Shown: positions 46,338 to 56,090 of the stretch, one piece after another
Layout of the letters: every line of letters starts with the position of its first letter
How positions within the stretch are numbered: position 1 is the first letter of the stretch
NCBI RefSeq assembly: GCF_004005945.1
Contig: NZ_SACS01000003.1
Coordinates: 142,790-206,789 of the forward strand
Direction of reading: 5' to 3'
DNA from: Rheinheimera riviphila
GTDB taxonomy: Bacteria > Pseudomonadota > Gammaproteobacteria > Enterobacterales > Alteromonadaceae
Length of the DNA: 64,000 nucleotides
Made by a program: the position numbers and the translations under genes
The notes under the pieces: generated by a model
Seen by the model: the letters and a program-made list of their open reading frames with translations, nothing else
Told to the model about the DNA's origin: nothing
Databases searched by the model: none

Positions 46338-46916
46338 CTAACCTGCCAATCTTGGATCGGTCTGGGCGACGCCAGCCCGATCCTTGGTCACCTGCATAAA
46401 TTGTTGTAACGCCGGGTATGGCATCAAATCGGCTAATTGCCGGAATTCCACCCAGTCCAACAAACAATACAAACTAATTGCCAGATAATCCCAGTCCGCA
46501 AACTGCCCTACGACCGCCTCTTGCTCCAATACTTGCAAAGTGCCGGTAACCCGCTCATGTTGCAGATTAAAAAACAGCTTATCGCTTTGAGTATCAAAGC
46601 CACTGCGTTGACACAATAACAGCTCAACCAGCGAATCGTTGACCGCGTTAATCATCGTCAGCCGGTTTTCATCGGCCCAGCTCAGCACTGGCAATTGCAG
46701 TTTTTGACACAAATAGCGAAAAATTACACCCGAATCAAAAATCACCAGCTCGCCGTCCTGCAACATCGGTACTTTGCGCGTTGGATTTAACTGCACAAGC
46801 GTTTCCCGACCGGCCGTTTCAAAAATATTCAGACTGATAAATTCATACGGCTGAGCAACCAGCAACAATCTTAAACGACGGACAAAGGGTGAGGACAACG
46901 AACCGTATAGCTTCAT
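46338..46916 (-). CDS. Glutathione S-transferase family protein
   Basis: A 192-residue protein with N-terminal thioredoxin-fold domain (MKLYGSLSSPFVRRLRLLL, then RKVPMLQDGELVIFDSGVIFRYL, the cis-Pro and Ser/Asp glutathione-binding motif). A helical C-terminal domain begins near residue 88. The start at 46916 has GGAG seven bases upstream. The sequence resembles YibF-type GSTs with the active serine near residue 9. The substrate is unknown. It ends convergently 12 bases from the ABC exporter gene. Confidence 0.88.
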   Translation of the reverse strand: MKLYGSLSSPFVRRLRLLLVAQPYEFISLNIFETAGRETLVQLNPTRKVPMLQDGELVIFDSGVIFRYLCQKLQLPVLSWADENRLTMINAVNDSLVELLLCQRSGFDTQSDKLFFNLQHERVTGTLQVLEQEAVVGQFADWDYLAISLYCLLDWVEFRQLADLMPYPALQQFMQVTKDRAGVAQTDPRLAG

Positions 46917-46969
46917 TTTAACTCCAGTAAGCGGCTGCAAAGTCAGCAGCATACACGGCTTTAAATGCA

Positions 46970-46999
46970 AAAAACCACTGCTTTTAGGCAGTGGTTTTT
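46970..46999 (-). terminator. Terminator after the DUF3300 gene
   Basis: A 12-bp stem (AAAAACCACTGC with its complement) and a six-base loop, followed on the minus strand by TTTTTTGCAT. It is a good rho-independent terminator 56 bases past the DUF3300 stop, ahead of the GST gene. Confidence 0.8.
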
Positions 47000-47055
47000 C
47001 GGGTACACTGTGTGACGCTTATGCTGTTGCAACAACCACGTGTTCAACAGCCAGG

Positions 47056-48852
47056 CTATTCAATTGAGCCACGGCTTTCGGACGTCCGTTGCCGCTGCTG
47101 ACGGCCGCTATCATGCCGACCTGCGTCGTGGCGCGATACATCGTGCTGGCGTTGTGGCCGGTCAAATTGCCTTGAAGCCTGAAAAGACGGTTGTGGACGT
47201 TCAATGGGCCGCGGTGCTTCATAGGCTGGCTCAGCGCGTTCGATTGGTCTTGGAGCTTCATACACTGGCTCTTGCCGTTCGATAGGTCTTGGCGCTTCGT
47301 ACACCGGCTCTTGCCGCTCGATAGGTCTTGGCGCTTCATACACCGGACGCTCCTGCCGCTCGATGGGTCTTGGCGCTTCGTACACCGGACGCTCCTGCCG
47401 CTCGATAGGCCTTGGTGCGTCGTAAACTGGCCGTTCCTGCCGCTCTATCGGTTTTGGTGCCTCGTAAACCGGCCGTTCCTGCCGTTCAACCCGCGGAGTT
47501 TCATACACCGGACGCTCACGTCGGATTGGCTCTGCCGTATCGATGGCTGGTCGCTCAACAGATTCCACCCGTTCAGGTGCGCTATAAACTGAACGCTCCC
47601 GTGTCGGTTGATCGCTGTTCAAAGGTTCTGTTTGCTCAATACGCCCACGCATCTCACGGCTATTATCCTGATGGCGACCGGCATCTACATTAATTTGGCG
47701 CTCGGCAGCCGGATTTTCGGCTTGCTGGCCATTGACGACATCCAGTTCACGGCTTCGCTGCTGATGCCGTTGCGGATCGCCTTCCCGATGCTGGCGCAAC
47801 CGATCGCGATCGATGTCAGTGCCAGAGCGCTCATGATTGATCACTGTCGCCCGTTGCTGCTCCGGGTACTGTTCACGAACCCGGCGATCTTCCGGCACGC
47901 TGATATTATTGCGCTGGCGCTGATCTGCCGCCCAACGGCGCCGCTCACCGACATCGGCTTGTTGATAACCCTGGCCACGCATTTCACGGGTTGGTTGATA
48001 ACTTTGATGGTACACCACACCATGGCGATGTTTAGGGTTATGGCGCCAGTGACGGCGTTCTTCATGACGTACAATATCGTGATGGCGATGGTAATAATTT
48101 GGGCGATGATGATTGATCACCACAATCTGCCGTTGTGGCCAATAAAAAGTCGAGAAATAAAACGCCGACGACACGCGCGCTCCAACTCCCCAATAGACGT
48201 AAGAACCACCTGAGTGATAATCCGGATATGGCCAGTGAATAGGTGGATATTCGCGCCACATCCAGTCACCGTACACCACGCGCGTATCGTAAACCGGCAC
48301 ATACACCACTTCCGGCGTGCGAGGTTCAATCACAATCACTTTTTCCTGCCGCTGAACAGTAATGTGTTCCTGGTCTTTTAAGTGACCAGACGCATAAGCG
48401 CGTTCCCGCAGCGCCTGCACCGTCGCCATCAGCTGTGCTTCCTGGATCAGGAACGCATCACCGAGTTTTTGGGTCCATTCCAGCTCATTATTCATTTTGG
48501 TCAATAGCGGCGGAAAGGCCACGAGAGCACGAACACTGGGATCCCAAGGCTCGTTTTCAGCGGCTTTTAACGCTTGTTCAGATGTCATTGCCGATTGTGC
48601 GCTGAGCCAGCGGGTGGCTTTGACAATTTCCAGCGGATAAGTGGCGGCAATTAAGATGTGTGACAACACAGTGTCAGGATAAAGGGCAATGGGCGCCAGC
48701 ATCTGGTCAAGTTCAGCCTGGCTGAAAGTGACTGCGGCAGCATTGGCCTGAATAGGTGTGCCGGTGTCAGGCGTCGTTTGCGCCGAAACCGCAGTTCCGG
48801 TCAGCGCCAGGGCTAAGCTAAAAATTGAGAGGGAAAAACCGACACCGTTCAT
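47056..48852 (-). CDS. DUF3300 family exported protein with proline/arginine-rich repeats
   Basis: A 598-residue protein with signal peptide MNGVGFSLSIFSLALALTGTAVSA. Residues 40-260 are the DUF3300 domain: LDQMLAPIALYPDTVLSHILIAATYPLEIVKATRWL, DPSVRALVAFPPLLTKMN, TPEVVYVPVYDTRVVYGDW. The remainder is highly charged: a His/Arg/Gln-rich region, then about eight repeats of the PIERQERPVYEAPR type (near residues 440-560), then a His/Arg/Gln tail. DUF3300 proteins are of unknown function, usually with shorter tails. The start has GGAG eight bases upstream. Repeat expansion suggests an extended periplasmic or surface scaffold, which is inference. Confidence 0.85.
   Translation of the reverse strand: MNGVGFSLSIFSLALALTGTAVSAQTTPDTGTPIQANAAAVTFSQAELDQMLAPIALYPDTVLSHILIAATYPLEIVKATRWLSAQSAMTSEQALKAAENEPWDPSVRALVAFPPLLTKMNNELEWTQKLGDAFLIQEAQLMATVQALRERAYASGHLKDQEHITVQRQEKVIVIEPRTPEVVYVPVYDTRVVYGDWMWREYPPIHWPYPDYHSGGSYVYWGVGARVSSAFYFSTFYWPQRQIVVINHHRPNYYHRHHDIVRHEERRHWRHNPKHRHGVVYHQSYQPTREMRGQGYQQADVGERRRWAADQRQRNNISVPEDRRVREQYPEQQRATVINHERSGTDIDRDRLRQHREGDPQRHQQRSRELDVVNGQQAENPAAERQINVDAGRHQDNSREMRGRIEQTEPLNSDQPTRERSVYSAPERVESVERPAIDTAEPIRRERPVYETPRVERQERPVYEAPKPIERQERPVYDAPRPIERQERPVYEAPRPIERQERPVYEAPRPIERQEPVYEAPRPIERQEPVYEAPRPIERAEPAYEAPRPIERPQPSFQASRQFDRPQRQHDVSRHDAGRHDSGRQQRQRTSESRGSIE
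47200..47520 (-). repeat. In-frame tandem repeats inside the DUF3300 gene
   Basis: About eight imperfect 39- to 42-base units (13 or 14 codons) encoding variants of PRPIERQERPVYEA. The two unit lengths differ by one codon (QERP versus QEP). All are in frame, so copy number can change without breaking the gene. Confidence 0.85.
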
Positions 48853-48935
48853 GGACTACACTCCTCACTGCCTTGGCAGTTTTCAAACTTTTGTTGAAGA
48901 TGGAACTGGTCCGAAATTGCCAGTGATACTTTTGT

Positions 48936-49832
48936 TTATACGCGGCGCTGTCTGAACCATTTCTGAATACTGCTACCGGGGTTAAATCCAGTGACTAACG
49001 CAGTACCGGTTAACACCGTCAGCGAACCCGCTAAAGTGTGCCAACCAACCTGCTCGTTTAAGAACAACCAACCCCATAACACGCCGAATACCGGGATCAA
49101 AAAAGTGACAGTCAAGGTCGAAGTCGCGCCCACTTCCTGCACCAGTTTGAAGTACAACAAATAAGCGACGCCGGTGCAAACGACGCCCAAAGCCAACACG
49201 GCCGCCGCAACACCTGGCGTGATGGCTTGTTGTACCGGAAATAATACAGTCACCGGCAACAAACAACACAATGCGCCCCACATACTACCGTGGGCATTGG
49301 CAAAAGGTTCTACCGCTTTGGCGCGGCGGGTGTAATGGGTGGCGATGCCATAACAGCAAGCGGCGCTGGCTGCTGCCGCGACGGCCCATAGTGCTCCAGG
49401 TTGTAATAACACCGGGTCAAAACCGACCAGAATGGCCACGCCACTGACACCAAGTGTCAAACCTAACAGCACTTTGGCCGAAAGCGGTTGTCGGTAAAAC
49501 AAAATCCCAATCACCGCGCCCCAAATCGGCGCTGTGGCATTGAGTACCGACAATAACGACGCCGTTAATACGCCCGCGGCATAAGCGAACAGCAAAAACG
49601 GCAACGCAGAATTGATAAAACCAAGCTTCAGATAATGCTGCCAATGTTCAGCCAGCAATAGCCGTTTTTTTAGCAGCAGCGCCACCAGCAGTAAAAACAA
49701 CGCCGCAAACAACACCCGGCCATTCATTAAAAACGCCGGACCAAGCGCTGGTACTGCAATCCGGATAAACAAAAACGAGGCGCCCCAAATGGCGGCTAAC
49801 AGTAAAAGTCGGGCGATATTCTGTAAGGACAT
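48936..49832 (-). CDS. EamA/DMT-family transporter
   Basis: A 298-residue inner-membrane protein with ten predicted helices and two EamA repeats. The first opens with LLLLAAIWGASFLFIRIAVPALGP, the second with WAVAAAASAACCYGIATHYTRRAK, and it ends TFLIPVFGVLWGWLFLNEQVGWHTLAGSLTVLTG. This pattern resembles RhaT/YdcZ-like exporters of small metabolites. The substrate is unknown. A basic tail (RQRRV) fits the inside-positive rule. It lies 83 bases downstream of the start of the DUF3300 gene, in the same orientation. Confidence 0.88.
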   Translation of the reverse strand: MSLQNIARLLLLAAIWGASFLFIRIAVPALGPAFLMNGRVLFAALFLLLVALLLKKRLLLAEHWQHYLKLGFINSALPFLLFAYAAGVLTASLLSVLNATAPIWGAVIGILFYRQPLSAKVLLGLTLGVSGVAILVGFDPVLLQPGALWAVAAAASAACCYGIATHYTRRAKAVEPFANAHGSMWGALCCLLPVTVLFPVQQAITPGVAAAVLALGVVCTGVAYLLYFKLVQEVGATSTLTVTFLIPVFGVLWGWLFLNEQVGWHTLAGSLTVLTGTALVTGFNPGSSIQKWFRQRRV

Positions 49833-49941
49833 GTCAGGCGGTTCCGCTACTTTGGGGTGAAAACTGCAACCTTATGCAACAGCAGCTGCAGGGTTAAATC
49901 GGGTAGTTATGCAAAAAAACACAATAAACAACAAAATCAAC

Positions 49942-50028
49942 TTGCATGAGTTCGCAGATTTATCGCATAATTGCCCTGCTTCATTTTTGCTTTATTGCTT
50001 CGGCCCATGCGTTTTGCATGGGCTTTTT
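49942..50028 (+). ncRNA. Candidate short RNA with its own promoter and terminator
   Basis: In the 289-base gap between the DMT gene and dcd, a plus-strand promoter-like pair TTGCAT (49942-49947), 18 bases, CATAAT (49966-49971) precedes a strong terminator at 50003-50028. The predicted transcript would start near 49978 and be only about 50 bases. Both flanking genes are on the minus strand, so the terminator serves neither. No open frame with a ribosome site fits. This is a sequence-only prediction. Confidence 0.35.
50003..50028 (+). terminator. Orphan rho-independent terminator
   Basis: Perfect stem GCCCATGC/GCATGGGC around GTTTT followed by TTTTTC on the plus strand; the minus strand has no T tract after the stem. 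No plus-strand gene lies upstream within the gap. Confidence 0.8.
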
Positions 50029-50121
50029 CATTTCTGGCACTATGATTTGTGGAGCATGGTTTTTTATGCGCCAAGACTGATACCGGTCAAAAAGCTGATG
50101 TCAGTCAAAGATATGACATAT

Positions 50122-50712
50122 TCAGGACTGATCGTCCTGGCCAATCCGACTGGCCACAGCACCGGTTTGCTGCTGATACTTTGCATCGGTTCTTTTGTTA
50201 TACGGCCGGTCAGCGGCACCACTCATGGTCTCAAAATTCAGCGCACCGATTTTCATCCCTGGCCGCAGCGCCAGCGGTAACCGACCACTGTTATAAAACT
50301 CCAGCACGATATTGCCAGACCAACCCGGATCAATGCGGTGCGCCGTCACATGCACCATTAATCCAAGTCGCGCCAGGCTTGAACGCCCATCTAACCAGCC
50401 GACGATATCCGCCGGTAAAGTCACTGATTCCAGCGTAATGGCTAATGCCAGTTCGCCTGGGTGCAGATAAAATGCCTCGTCATCGTTGAGCACCAGCTCA
50501 TCACTCATTACCGAATCAAGTGCCGCCTGCACTTCTTCGCGTGGTCCGCTTAAATCGATAAAAGGTGCGGCATAGGCAGTAAAACTTCTGAATTTATGGC
50601 CAAGGCGGATATCCACACTGACACCGCTGATCATGTCTTGCTCTGGCATCGGCTCGATGCAGATTTTCCCTTCACTCAGATACCGTTCGATATCGCGGTC
50701 ACACAGTCTCAT
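50122..50712 (-). CDS. dcd: dCTP deaminase
   Basis: A 196-residue enzyme (E. coli Dcd has 193) that deaminates dCTP to dUTP, feeding dTMP synthesis. It opens [21 protein letters not shown] and contains [16 protein letters not shown] and the catalytic region [23 protein letters not shown], with the catalytic Glu in [16 protein letters not shown]. It begins one base after the mrp stop, so it is translated with mrp, as in many gammaproteobacteria. Confidence 0.97.
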   Translation of the reverse strand: MRLCDRDIERYLSEGKICIEPMPEQDMISGVSVDIRLGHKFRSFTAYAAPFIDLSGPREEVQAALDSVMSDELVLNDDEAFYLHPGELALAITLESVTLPADIVGWLDGRSSLARLGLMVHVTAHRIDPGWSGNIVLEFYNSGRLPLALRPGMKIGALNFETMSGAADRPYNKRTDAKYQQQTGAVASRIGQDDQS

Positions 50713-50713
50713 G

Positions 50714-51826
50714 TTAATCGTCCGTCATGATAATTTGGGGTTGTTGTTCGCTGATTTTTTTACCGCGCCAGTATAAAGCGAAGATCACTTGTCTGGCTAT
50801 TTTCCGATAAATATCAGCACATTGCTTATTTTCTGGCTGACTGATCGCCGACTGATCGCTTTCGTCTAAAGCAATAGGACGGCCGTTGTCGCTATGTTCG
50901 CGAATGGCTTTGAGCAACGGCAGCTGCCCCAGTACCGGCACCTGATAACGTTGCGCCAACTCAACACCACCGTTAGTGCCAAAAATGTCGTCAATCTGAC
51001 CACAGCTGCTGCACTGGTAATAACTCATGTTTTCAACCAGACCCAACAGTGGAATATTCACCTGATTAAACATGCTGATGCCTTTTTTGGCATCGGCCAG
51101 CGCCACGTCCTGCGGTGTAGTCACCACAATAGCGCCAGCGACAGGTAACTTTTGTGCCAGCGTCAGCTGAATATCACCGGTGCCTGGTGGCATATCGACC
51201 ACCAGATAATCCAGTTCCGGCCACTGGGTTTCATTGATCAGCTGTAACAGCGCTTGACTTGCCATCGGGCCACGCCAAACCGAGGCCGCTTCGGGGTCCA
51301 CTAAAAAACCAATCGATTGCATAAAAATGCCAAATTTATGCTGCGGTAATAAGTGTTTGTCATCGGGAGAAGTGGCTTTTGCGCCATAAAGTCCGAGCAT
51401 GGTCGGAATGGATGGACCGTAAATATCAGCATCCAGTAAACCGGTTTTGGCGCCTTCTTGCGCCAGACTCACCGCCAGATTCACCGCAGTGGTCGATTTA
51501 CCAACGCCGCCTTTACCGGAAGCGATCAGAATAATTTGTTTGATGTTGCCGATGGTCGTCGGCAGTTGATTCAGCGCACTCAGTTCCAGTTGGCCGTGAA
51601 AACCGACTTCGTTGAGTTGCTGTAATAATAAAGGTGCTATTGATTGGGCAGCGAACGGCAGCTGCAGTTTTAACATATCGCCTGCTGTTTTTTGCTCCAG
51701 TTGCAGATCCAGCAGCAACTCACCCAAGGCAACCGGCAGTTCATCGGTCTGAAAATTCTGGATCACGGCGAGCTGTGCGTCGGTGATCGTTGCGGTTTTT
51801 GTTTTATTTTTCCACCAACCAAACAT
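50714..51826 (-). CDS. mrp: Iron-sulfur cluster carrier ATPase Mrp/ApbC
   Basis: A 370-residue P-loop protein that loads Fe-S clusters onto target proteins. An N-terminal MIP18-like domain (residues 12-85) is followed by the deviant Walker [10 protein letters not shown] near residue 105, [34 protein letters not shown], and the cluster-binding CxxC pair CSSC near 272. The start has GGAG upstream. It is divergent from metG and upstream of dcd, an arrangement conserved in enteric and marine gammaproteobacteria. Confidence 0.95.
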   Translation of the reverse strand: MFGWWKNKTKTATITDAQLAVIQNFQTDELPVALGELLLDLQLEQKTAGDMLKLQLPFAAQSIAPLLLQQLNEVGFHGQLELSALNQLPTTIGNIKQIILIASGKGGVGKSTTAVNLAVSLAQEGAKTGLLDADIYGPSIPTMLGLYGAKATSPDDKHLLPQHKFGIFMQSIGFLVDPEAASVWRGPMASQALLQLINETQWPELDYLVVDMPPGTGDIQLTLAQKLPVAGAIVVTTPQDVALADAKKGISMFNQVNIPLLGLVENMSYYQCSSCGQIDDIFGTNGGVELAQRYQVPVLGQLPLLKAIREHSDNGRPIALDESDQSAISQPENKQCADIYRKIARQVIFALYWRGKKISEQQPQIIMTDD

Positions 51827-51998
51827 CTGTTTAACTCCGCAGGGTCAAAAATCAGGAACTCATAATTCAGGTGCTCAGGCTGCAAAACGCCACAGAGAAA
51901 AACACCATCAGCACCTTCTGTGGGGTGCGCTTTAACGGCCGTTATTGTATCATGTTGTTATCTCTTTTCAGTTATTTATGCACGCAGAGCCATTTTTG

Positions 51999-54077
51999 AT
52001 GACCCAACGTAAAATTTTGATCACCAGCGCCCTTCCTTATGCCAACGGCCCAATCCATTTAGGCCATTTACTGGAATATATTCAGACTGACATCTGGTCA
52101 CGTTTTCAGAAAAGTCGCGGTCATCAGTGTTATTACGTTTGTGCTGATGACGCGCATGGCACGCCAATTATGCTCAAAGCGCAGCAGCTTGGTTTAACGC
52201 CAGAGCAAATGATTGCTCAAACATCCGTTGAGCATCAGGCTGATTTTAAAGAATTTCTGATTGGTTTTGATAATTACCACAGCACGCACAGCGACGAAAA
52301 CCGCGCTTTTGCCAGCGAAATTTATCAAAAACTCGATGCCGGTGGTTACATCAAACGTAAAACTATCAGCCAGCTGTTCGACCCGGAAAAACAAATGTTC
52401 CTGCCGGACCGCTTTGTCAAAGGCGATTGCCCTAAATGTGGCGCTTTGGATCAAAACGGTGACAGCTGTGATTCCTGCGGCGCCACGTACAGCCCGACTG
52501 AACTGAAAAACCCACGCTCTGTGGTGTCTGGCGCCACGCCGGTGCTGAAAGATTCCGAACACTACTTCTTTGATTTACCAGCCTTTGAGCAAATGTTGCA
52601 AGACTGGACCCGTGGCGGCTCGCTGCAAAGCGAAATGGCCAACAAACTGCAGGAGTGGTTTAAAGAAGGCTTGCAGCAGTGGGACATCAGCCGCGACGCA
52701 CCCTATTTCGGTTTTGAAATTCCAGGCGCGCCGGGCAAATTTTTCTACGTTTGGCTCGATGCCCCAATCGGCTATCTGGCGAGCTTTAAAAACCTTTGTG
52801 ATAAAACCGGTATCAACTTCGACGACTTCTGGAAACTCGATTCTGACGCCGAGGTGTATCACTTTATCGGTAAGGACATTATTTATTTCCACAGCCTGTT
52901 CTGGCCAGCCATGCTGGATGGTGCCGGTTATCGCAAACCAAGCAGCGTATTTGCCCATGGTTTTGTCACCGTCAATGGCGCAAAAATGTCGAAATCACGT
53001 GGCACTTTTATCAAAGCCCGGACTTATCTCGATAATTTAAACCCAGAATATCTGCGTTATTACTTCGCCTCGAAATTAACCTCAGGCATCGTTGATCTGG
53101 ATTTAAACCTGGAAGATTTTTCACAAAAAGTGAATGCCGACTTAGTCGGTAAAGTGGTGAATATCGCCAGCCGCTGCGCCAGCTTTATCAGCAAAAAATT
53201 CGACAGCACTTTATCTGCCGACATCGCCGAGCCTGAACTGTTGGCCGAATTTGTCGCCCAAGGTGAAAGCATCGCCGCTTCGTTTGAACAACGGGAATTT
53301 GCCCGCGCCATCCGCGACATTATGGCGCTGGCCGATAAAGCCAATCAGTACATTGACGCAAAAGCGCCGTGGGTACTGGCCAAAGATGAAACCAAACAAG
53401 TCGAAACCCATCAGGTGTGTTCGATGGGCATTCACCTGTTCCGCGTACTGATGCATTATTTAAAGCCGGTGCTGCCGGCGATGGCGATTGAAGTGGAAGC
53501 CTTTTTAAATAGCGAACTGCGCTGGGATAACTACCAAACCGCACTCATCGCCCATCGCATCAATGTGTTTAAACCATTGATGCAACGGGTGGATCCGGTC
53601 AAAGTCCAGGCAATGGTTGATGCTTCAAAAGAAAACCTGCAAGCCAGTGCTGAGCCGGTAAAAGTGGCTGCAAAAACTACGGCCAAATCAGCAAGCAATG
53701 CGGCGGTCGTGGCCACAGAAAGCACAGCAACTGGCTTTGAACCACTGGCACCAACCATCAATTTTGATGATTTCGCCAAACTCGACTTACGGGTGGCGCG
53801 GATTGTCAGCGCTGAGCATGTTGAAGGCGCAGATAAGCTGGTGAAACTGCAACTTGACCTTGGATTTGAAACCCGCCAGGTGTTTGCAGGGATTAAATCT
53901 GCATATGAACCCGCTGATTTAGTTGGCCGTTTAACGGTGATGGTCGCTAATTTAGCGCCGCGCAAAATGCGTTTTGGCATGTCCGAAGGCATGGTGATGG
54001 CGGCGGGTCCTGGTGGTGCCGATATTTTCCTGCTAACGCCGGATGATGGTGCAACGCCGGGTATGCAGGTGAAATAA
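51999..54077 (+). CDS. metG: Methionyl-tRNA synthetase
   Basis: A 692-residue class I synthetase (E. coli MetG has 677). The start at 51999 ([18 protein letters not shown]) is the family norm. The HIGH-type motif is HLGH in [10 protein letters not shown], the zinc site is [18 protein letters not shown] near residues 144-161, and the signature loop is KMSKSRGTF near residue 330. An Ala/Lys-rich linker joins a C-terminal tRNA-binding (EMAP-II-like) domain from about residue 590 ([18 protein letters not shown]), which dimerises the enzyme. Two hairpins follow the gene. Confidence 0.98.
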   Translation: MTQRKILITSALPYANGPIHLGHLLEYIQTDIWSRFQKSRGHQCYYVCADDAHGTPIMLKAQQLGLTPEQMIAQTSVEHQADFKEFLIGFDNYHSTHSDENRAFASEIYQKLDAGGYIKRKTISQLFDPEKQMFLPDRFVKGDCPKCGALDQNGDSCDSCGATYSPTELKNPRSVVSGATPVLKDSEHYFFDLPAFEQMLQDWTRGGSLQSEMANKLQEWFKEGLQQWDISRDAPYFGFEIPGAPGKFFYVWLDAPIGYLASFKNLCDKTGINFDDFWKLDSDAEVYHFIGKDIIYFHSLFWPAMLDGAGYRKPSSVFAHGFVTVNGAKMSKSRGTFIKARTYLDNLNPEYLRYYFASKLTSGIVDLDLNLEDFSQKVNADLVGKVVNIASRCASFISKKFDSTLSADIAEPELLAEFVAQGESIAASFEQREFARAIRDIMALADKANQYIDAKAPWVLAKDETKQVETHQVCSMGIHLFRVLMHYLKPVLPAMAIEVEAFLNSELRWDNYQTALIAHRINVFKPLMQRVDPVKVQAMVDASKENLQASAEPVKVAAKTTAKSASNAAVVATESTATGFEPLAPTINFDDFAKLDLRVARIVSAEHVEGADKLVKLQLDLGFETRQVFAGIKSAYEPADLVGRLTVMVANLAPRKMRFGMSEGMVMAAGPGGADIFLLTPDDGATPGMQVK

Positions 54078-54103
54078 CAATCCTGTAACCTATTGATAGA
54101 GTA

Positions 54104-54162
54104 CAGCGATAACAATCTGAGGTTCTATTGTTATCGCTGATACAACGGCTATCAGGCCGTTG
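54104..54162 (+). terminator. Double hairpin after metG
   Basis: The first hairpin has perfect 13-bp arms CAGCGATAACAAT (54104-54116) and the complement at 54127-54139. The second has 7-bp arms CAACGGC (54143-54149) and GCCGTTG (54156-54162) and is followed by a T-rich run. Together they should end the metG transcript. Confidence 0.7.
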
Positions 54163-54220
54163 GTTTGATTGAATTTTTAAGTTGAGTTTCTACTTCCCAC
54201 GACAGGCTTAAGGACAGCAG

Positions 54221-55660
54221 ATGTCTGCCACTATCCGCTCATTTTCTTCATTGTATTTAGCCACTTTACTGATGGTATTGGCGGCAGGTTTACTCACCAC
54301 TTATCTGGGCTTGCGCCTGGCCGCTATTGACGTCTCCAAAATCTGGATTGGCGGCATGATGTCGGCTTATTATCTGGGCTTGGTGGCAGGTTCAAAAATT
54401 GGCCATAAACTGATTGCCCGCGTTGGCCATATCCGGGCTTTTGTTGCCACCGCCGGTATCGTTACCGCTTCGGCGCTGGGGCATGCGCTGGTTGATGATT
54501 TAAACATTTGGCTAGTACTGCGGCTGATGGTTGGTATTTGTATGATGTGCCAGTACATGGTGCTGGAAAGCTGGCTGAATGAACAAGCCGACAGCAAAAA
54601 CCGTGGCACTGTGTTCGCCAGTTATATGATTGTTTCTTATCTCGGCTTGGTGCTTGGCCAGGGTGCGATGAGTTTAAACCCGGAACTGACGATTAAACCG
54701 CTGATTTTAGTCGCCATGTGTTTTGCACTTTGTATAGTCCCGCTGGCGCTAACCCGCAGAATTCACCCCCATCCAATGCGCCCTGCGCCGCTGAAAATTA
54801 AAATATTCTGGCAAAAAGTGCCGCAATCGCTGACCACCATTGCCATGGCGGGCATGATTGTCGGTTCGTTTTACGGCCTGGCACCGGCCTTTGCCGCCAG
54901 CCAGGGCATGAATACCGAGCAAGTTGCCGCTTATATGGCAGTGACAGTCGTCGCCGGTTTATTGGCGCAGTGGCCGATGGGTAAATTATCCGACCGCGTA
55001 CGCCGCTCCAGGCTTATTCGCACCAATACCGTTTTGCTTGGTTTATTGGTGCTGGCGATGGCAATTTTGCCCCTTTCGGGCACTTTGCAGCTGGTGTTTA
55101 CTTTCTGCTTTGGCATCCTGGCTTTTACCTTGTACCCGCTTGCGACAGCAATGGCGAACCAACATATTGAACAGGATGAACGGGTTGCGTTATCAGCCAC
55201 CATTCTGCTGACCTTTGGTTTAGGCGCCAGTACCGGCCCGCTGATTGCCTCTGCTTTTATGCAATTTGGCGGCAGCCGCATGCTGTATGCCTTTATGGCG
55301 CTGGTGGCAGCTTTGTTATTTGTGCGACTCACGCATGTGAACTATCAACAAAAACAACAGGATAAAGCGCAGCCGAAGGACTATGTGATGGCATCGGGTG
55401 ATTTGGTGTCATCGCCATTGGCAGCGGCGTTGGATCCACGTGTTGATCAAGCAACAGCGCAGCAGCAACTGATGGCCGAACCGGCAGACGCCATGCCGGA
55501 ACCAGGGCAAGGTTTACAACAGGAACTGCAGTTTGATCCGGAACCGGTAACGGCGGACGCCGTTGATCCCGATCTAACCACCGATCAAACCACCGAGCAA
55601 ACAGCGCAGCAGCTCGCAGCTGATGTTGGTGCGGTGAAAGACCAGACCGGCACCACCTGA
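54221..55660 (+). CDS. YcaD-type major facilitator superfamily protein
   Basis: A 479-residue MFS protein with twelve helices in residues 10-380. The early segment LRLAAIDVSKIWIGGMMSAYYLGLVAGSKIGHKLIARVGHIR and LVGICMMCQYMVLESWLNEQ-type helix 4 match the YcaD/UMF group. The last 95 residues form an acidic, Gln/Thr-rich tail with no helix, far longer than usual and probably cytoplasmic. The substrate is unknown. The start has AAGGA nine bases upstream. The toxin-antitoxin promoter begins three bases after the stop. Confidence 0.9.
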   Translation: MSATIRSFSSLYLATLLMVLAAGLLTTYLGLRLAAIDVSKIWIGGMMSAYYLGLVAGSKIGHKLIARVGHIRAFVATAGIVTASALGHALVDDLNIWLVLRLMVGICMMCQYMVLESWLNEQADSKNRGTVFASYMIVSYLGLVLGQGAMSLNPELTIKPLILVAMCFALCIVPLALTRRIHPHPMRPAPLKIKIFWQKVPQSLTTIAMAGMIVGSFYGLAPAFAASQGMNTEQVAAYMAVTVVAGLLAQWPMGKLSDRVRRSRLIRTNTVLLGLLVLAMAILPLSGTLQLVFTFCFGILAFTLYPLATAMANQHIEQDERVALSATILLTFGLGASTGPLIASAFMQFGGSRMLYAFMALVAALLFVRLTHVNYQQKQQDKAQPKDYVMASGDLVSSPLAAALDPRVDQATAQQQLMAEPADAMPEPGQGLQQELQFDPEPVTADAVDPDLTTDQTTEQTAQQLAADVGAVKDQTGTT

Positions 55661-55662
55661 TC

Positions 55663-55707
55663 TTGTGCATAATGCACATATGCTGCATAATTTGTGCAAA
55701 TGCAGCA
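55663..55707 (+). promoter_or_regulatory. Operator-promoter of the Xre/RES toxin-antitoxin operon
   Basis: A sigma-70 promoter TTGTGC (55663-55668), 17 bases, CATAAT (55686-55691) is covered by two palindromes. TGTGCAT-A-ATGCACA spans 55664-55678 and overlaps the -35. TGCTGCAT (55681-55688) with ATGCAGCA (55700-55707) brackets the -10 and start point. All four half-sites share TGCAT. This is the layout expected for autorepression by the antitoxin. Confidence 0.7.
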
Positions 55708-55718
55708 GGAGGTCCGTT

Positions 55719-56090
55719 ATGTCAGCCATTGCAATCGCCAAACCCAGCGCCGATTTAGTGCTCGCCAAAGCCGTACTGAATGCCAGTCAGCAACTGGGGT
55801 TAACCCAGACCGAACTGGCGGCCGTACTGGGTGTGCATCGCACCGCCATCAGCCGCTTAAAACAACAATTATCACTTTCCCCCACTTCCAAACAAGGTGA
55901 ACTGGCGCTGCTGCTGGTGCGGCTGGCCAGAGCTTTGTATGCCGTCACCGGCGGTGACGAAAGCTGGATCCGCCATTTTATGCAAAATCCCAATCAAATT
56001 ACCGGCGATATTCCGGCCAAACAAATTCAGTCGATTGCCGGTTTAATGACGGTGGTGCAATTTTTGGATGCGATCCGGGGCAAAGTGTGA
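55719..56090 (+). CDS. Xre/MbcA/ParS-type antitoxin of a RES system
   Basis: A 123-residue protein starting at 55719 after a perfect AGGAGG site. An N-terminal helix-turn-helix (SQQLGLTQTELAAVLGVHRTAISRLKQQ, residues 27-54) binds DNA. The C-terminal half (ALLLVRLARALYAVTGGDESWIRHFMQNPN and IQSIAGLMTVVQFLDAIRG) is the DUF2384/MbcA-ParS-Xre toxin-binding domain. Its stop overlaps the toxin start (GTGA), a hallmark of translational coupling in toxin-antitoxin pairs. Confidence 0.92.
   Translation: MSAIAIAKPSADLVLAKAVLNASQQLGLTQTELAAVLGVHRTAISRLKQQLSLSPTSKQGELALLLVRLARALYAVTGGDESWIRHFMQNPNQITGDIPAKQIQSIAGLMTVVQFLDAIRGKV

Noticed and set aside
47200-47520. Possible CRISPR-like direct repeats
   Set aside because: The units are contiguous, imperfect and in frame within a coding gene, with no spacers and no cas genes in the window.
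47191-47592. Plus-strand frame with Trp/Arg-rich repeats
   Set aside because: It is the antisense image of the PIERQERPVYEAPR repeats; no ribosome site.
47608-48213. Long (201-codon) plus-strand open frame opposite the DUF3300 gene
   Set aside because: It is antisense to a signal-bearing DUF3300 protein with clear domain sequence; the frame is open only because of the biased codons on the other strand.
49909-50280. 123-codon plus-strand frame between the DMT gene and dcd
   Set aside because: It runs through the orphan terminator and antisense into dcd; no ribosome site.
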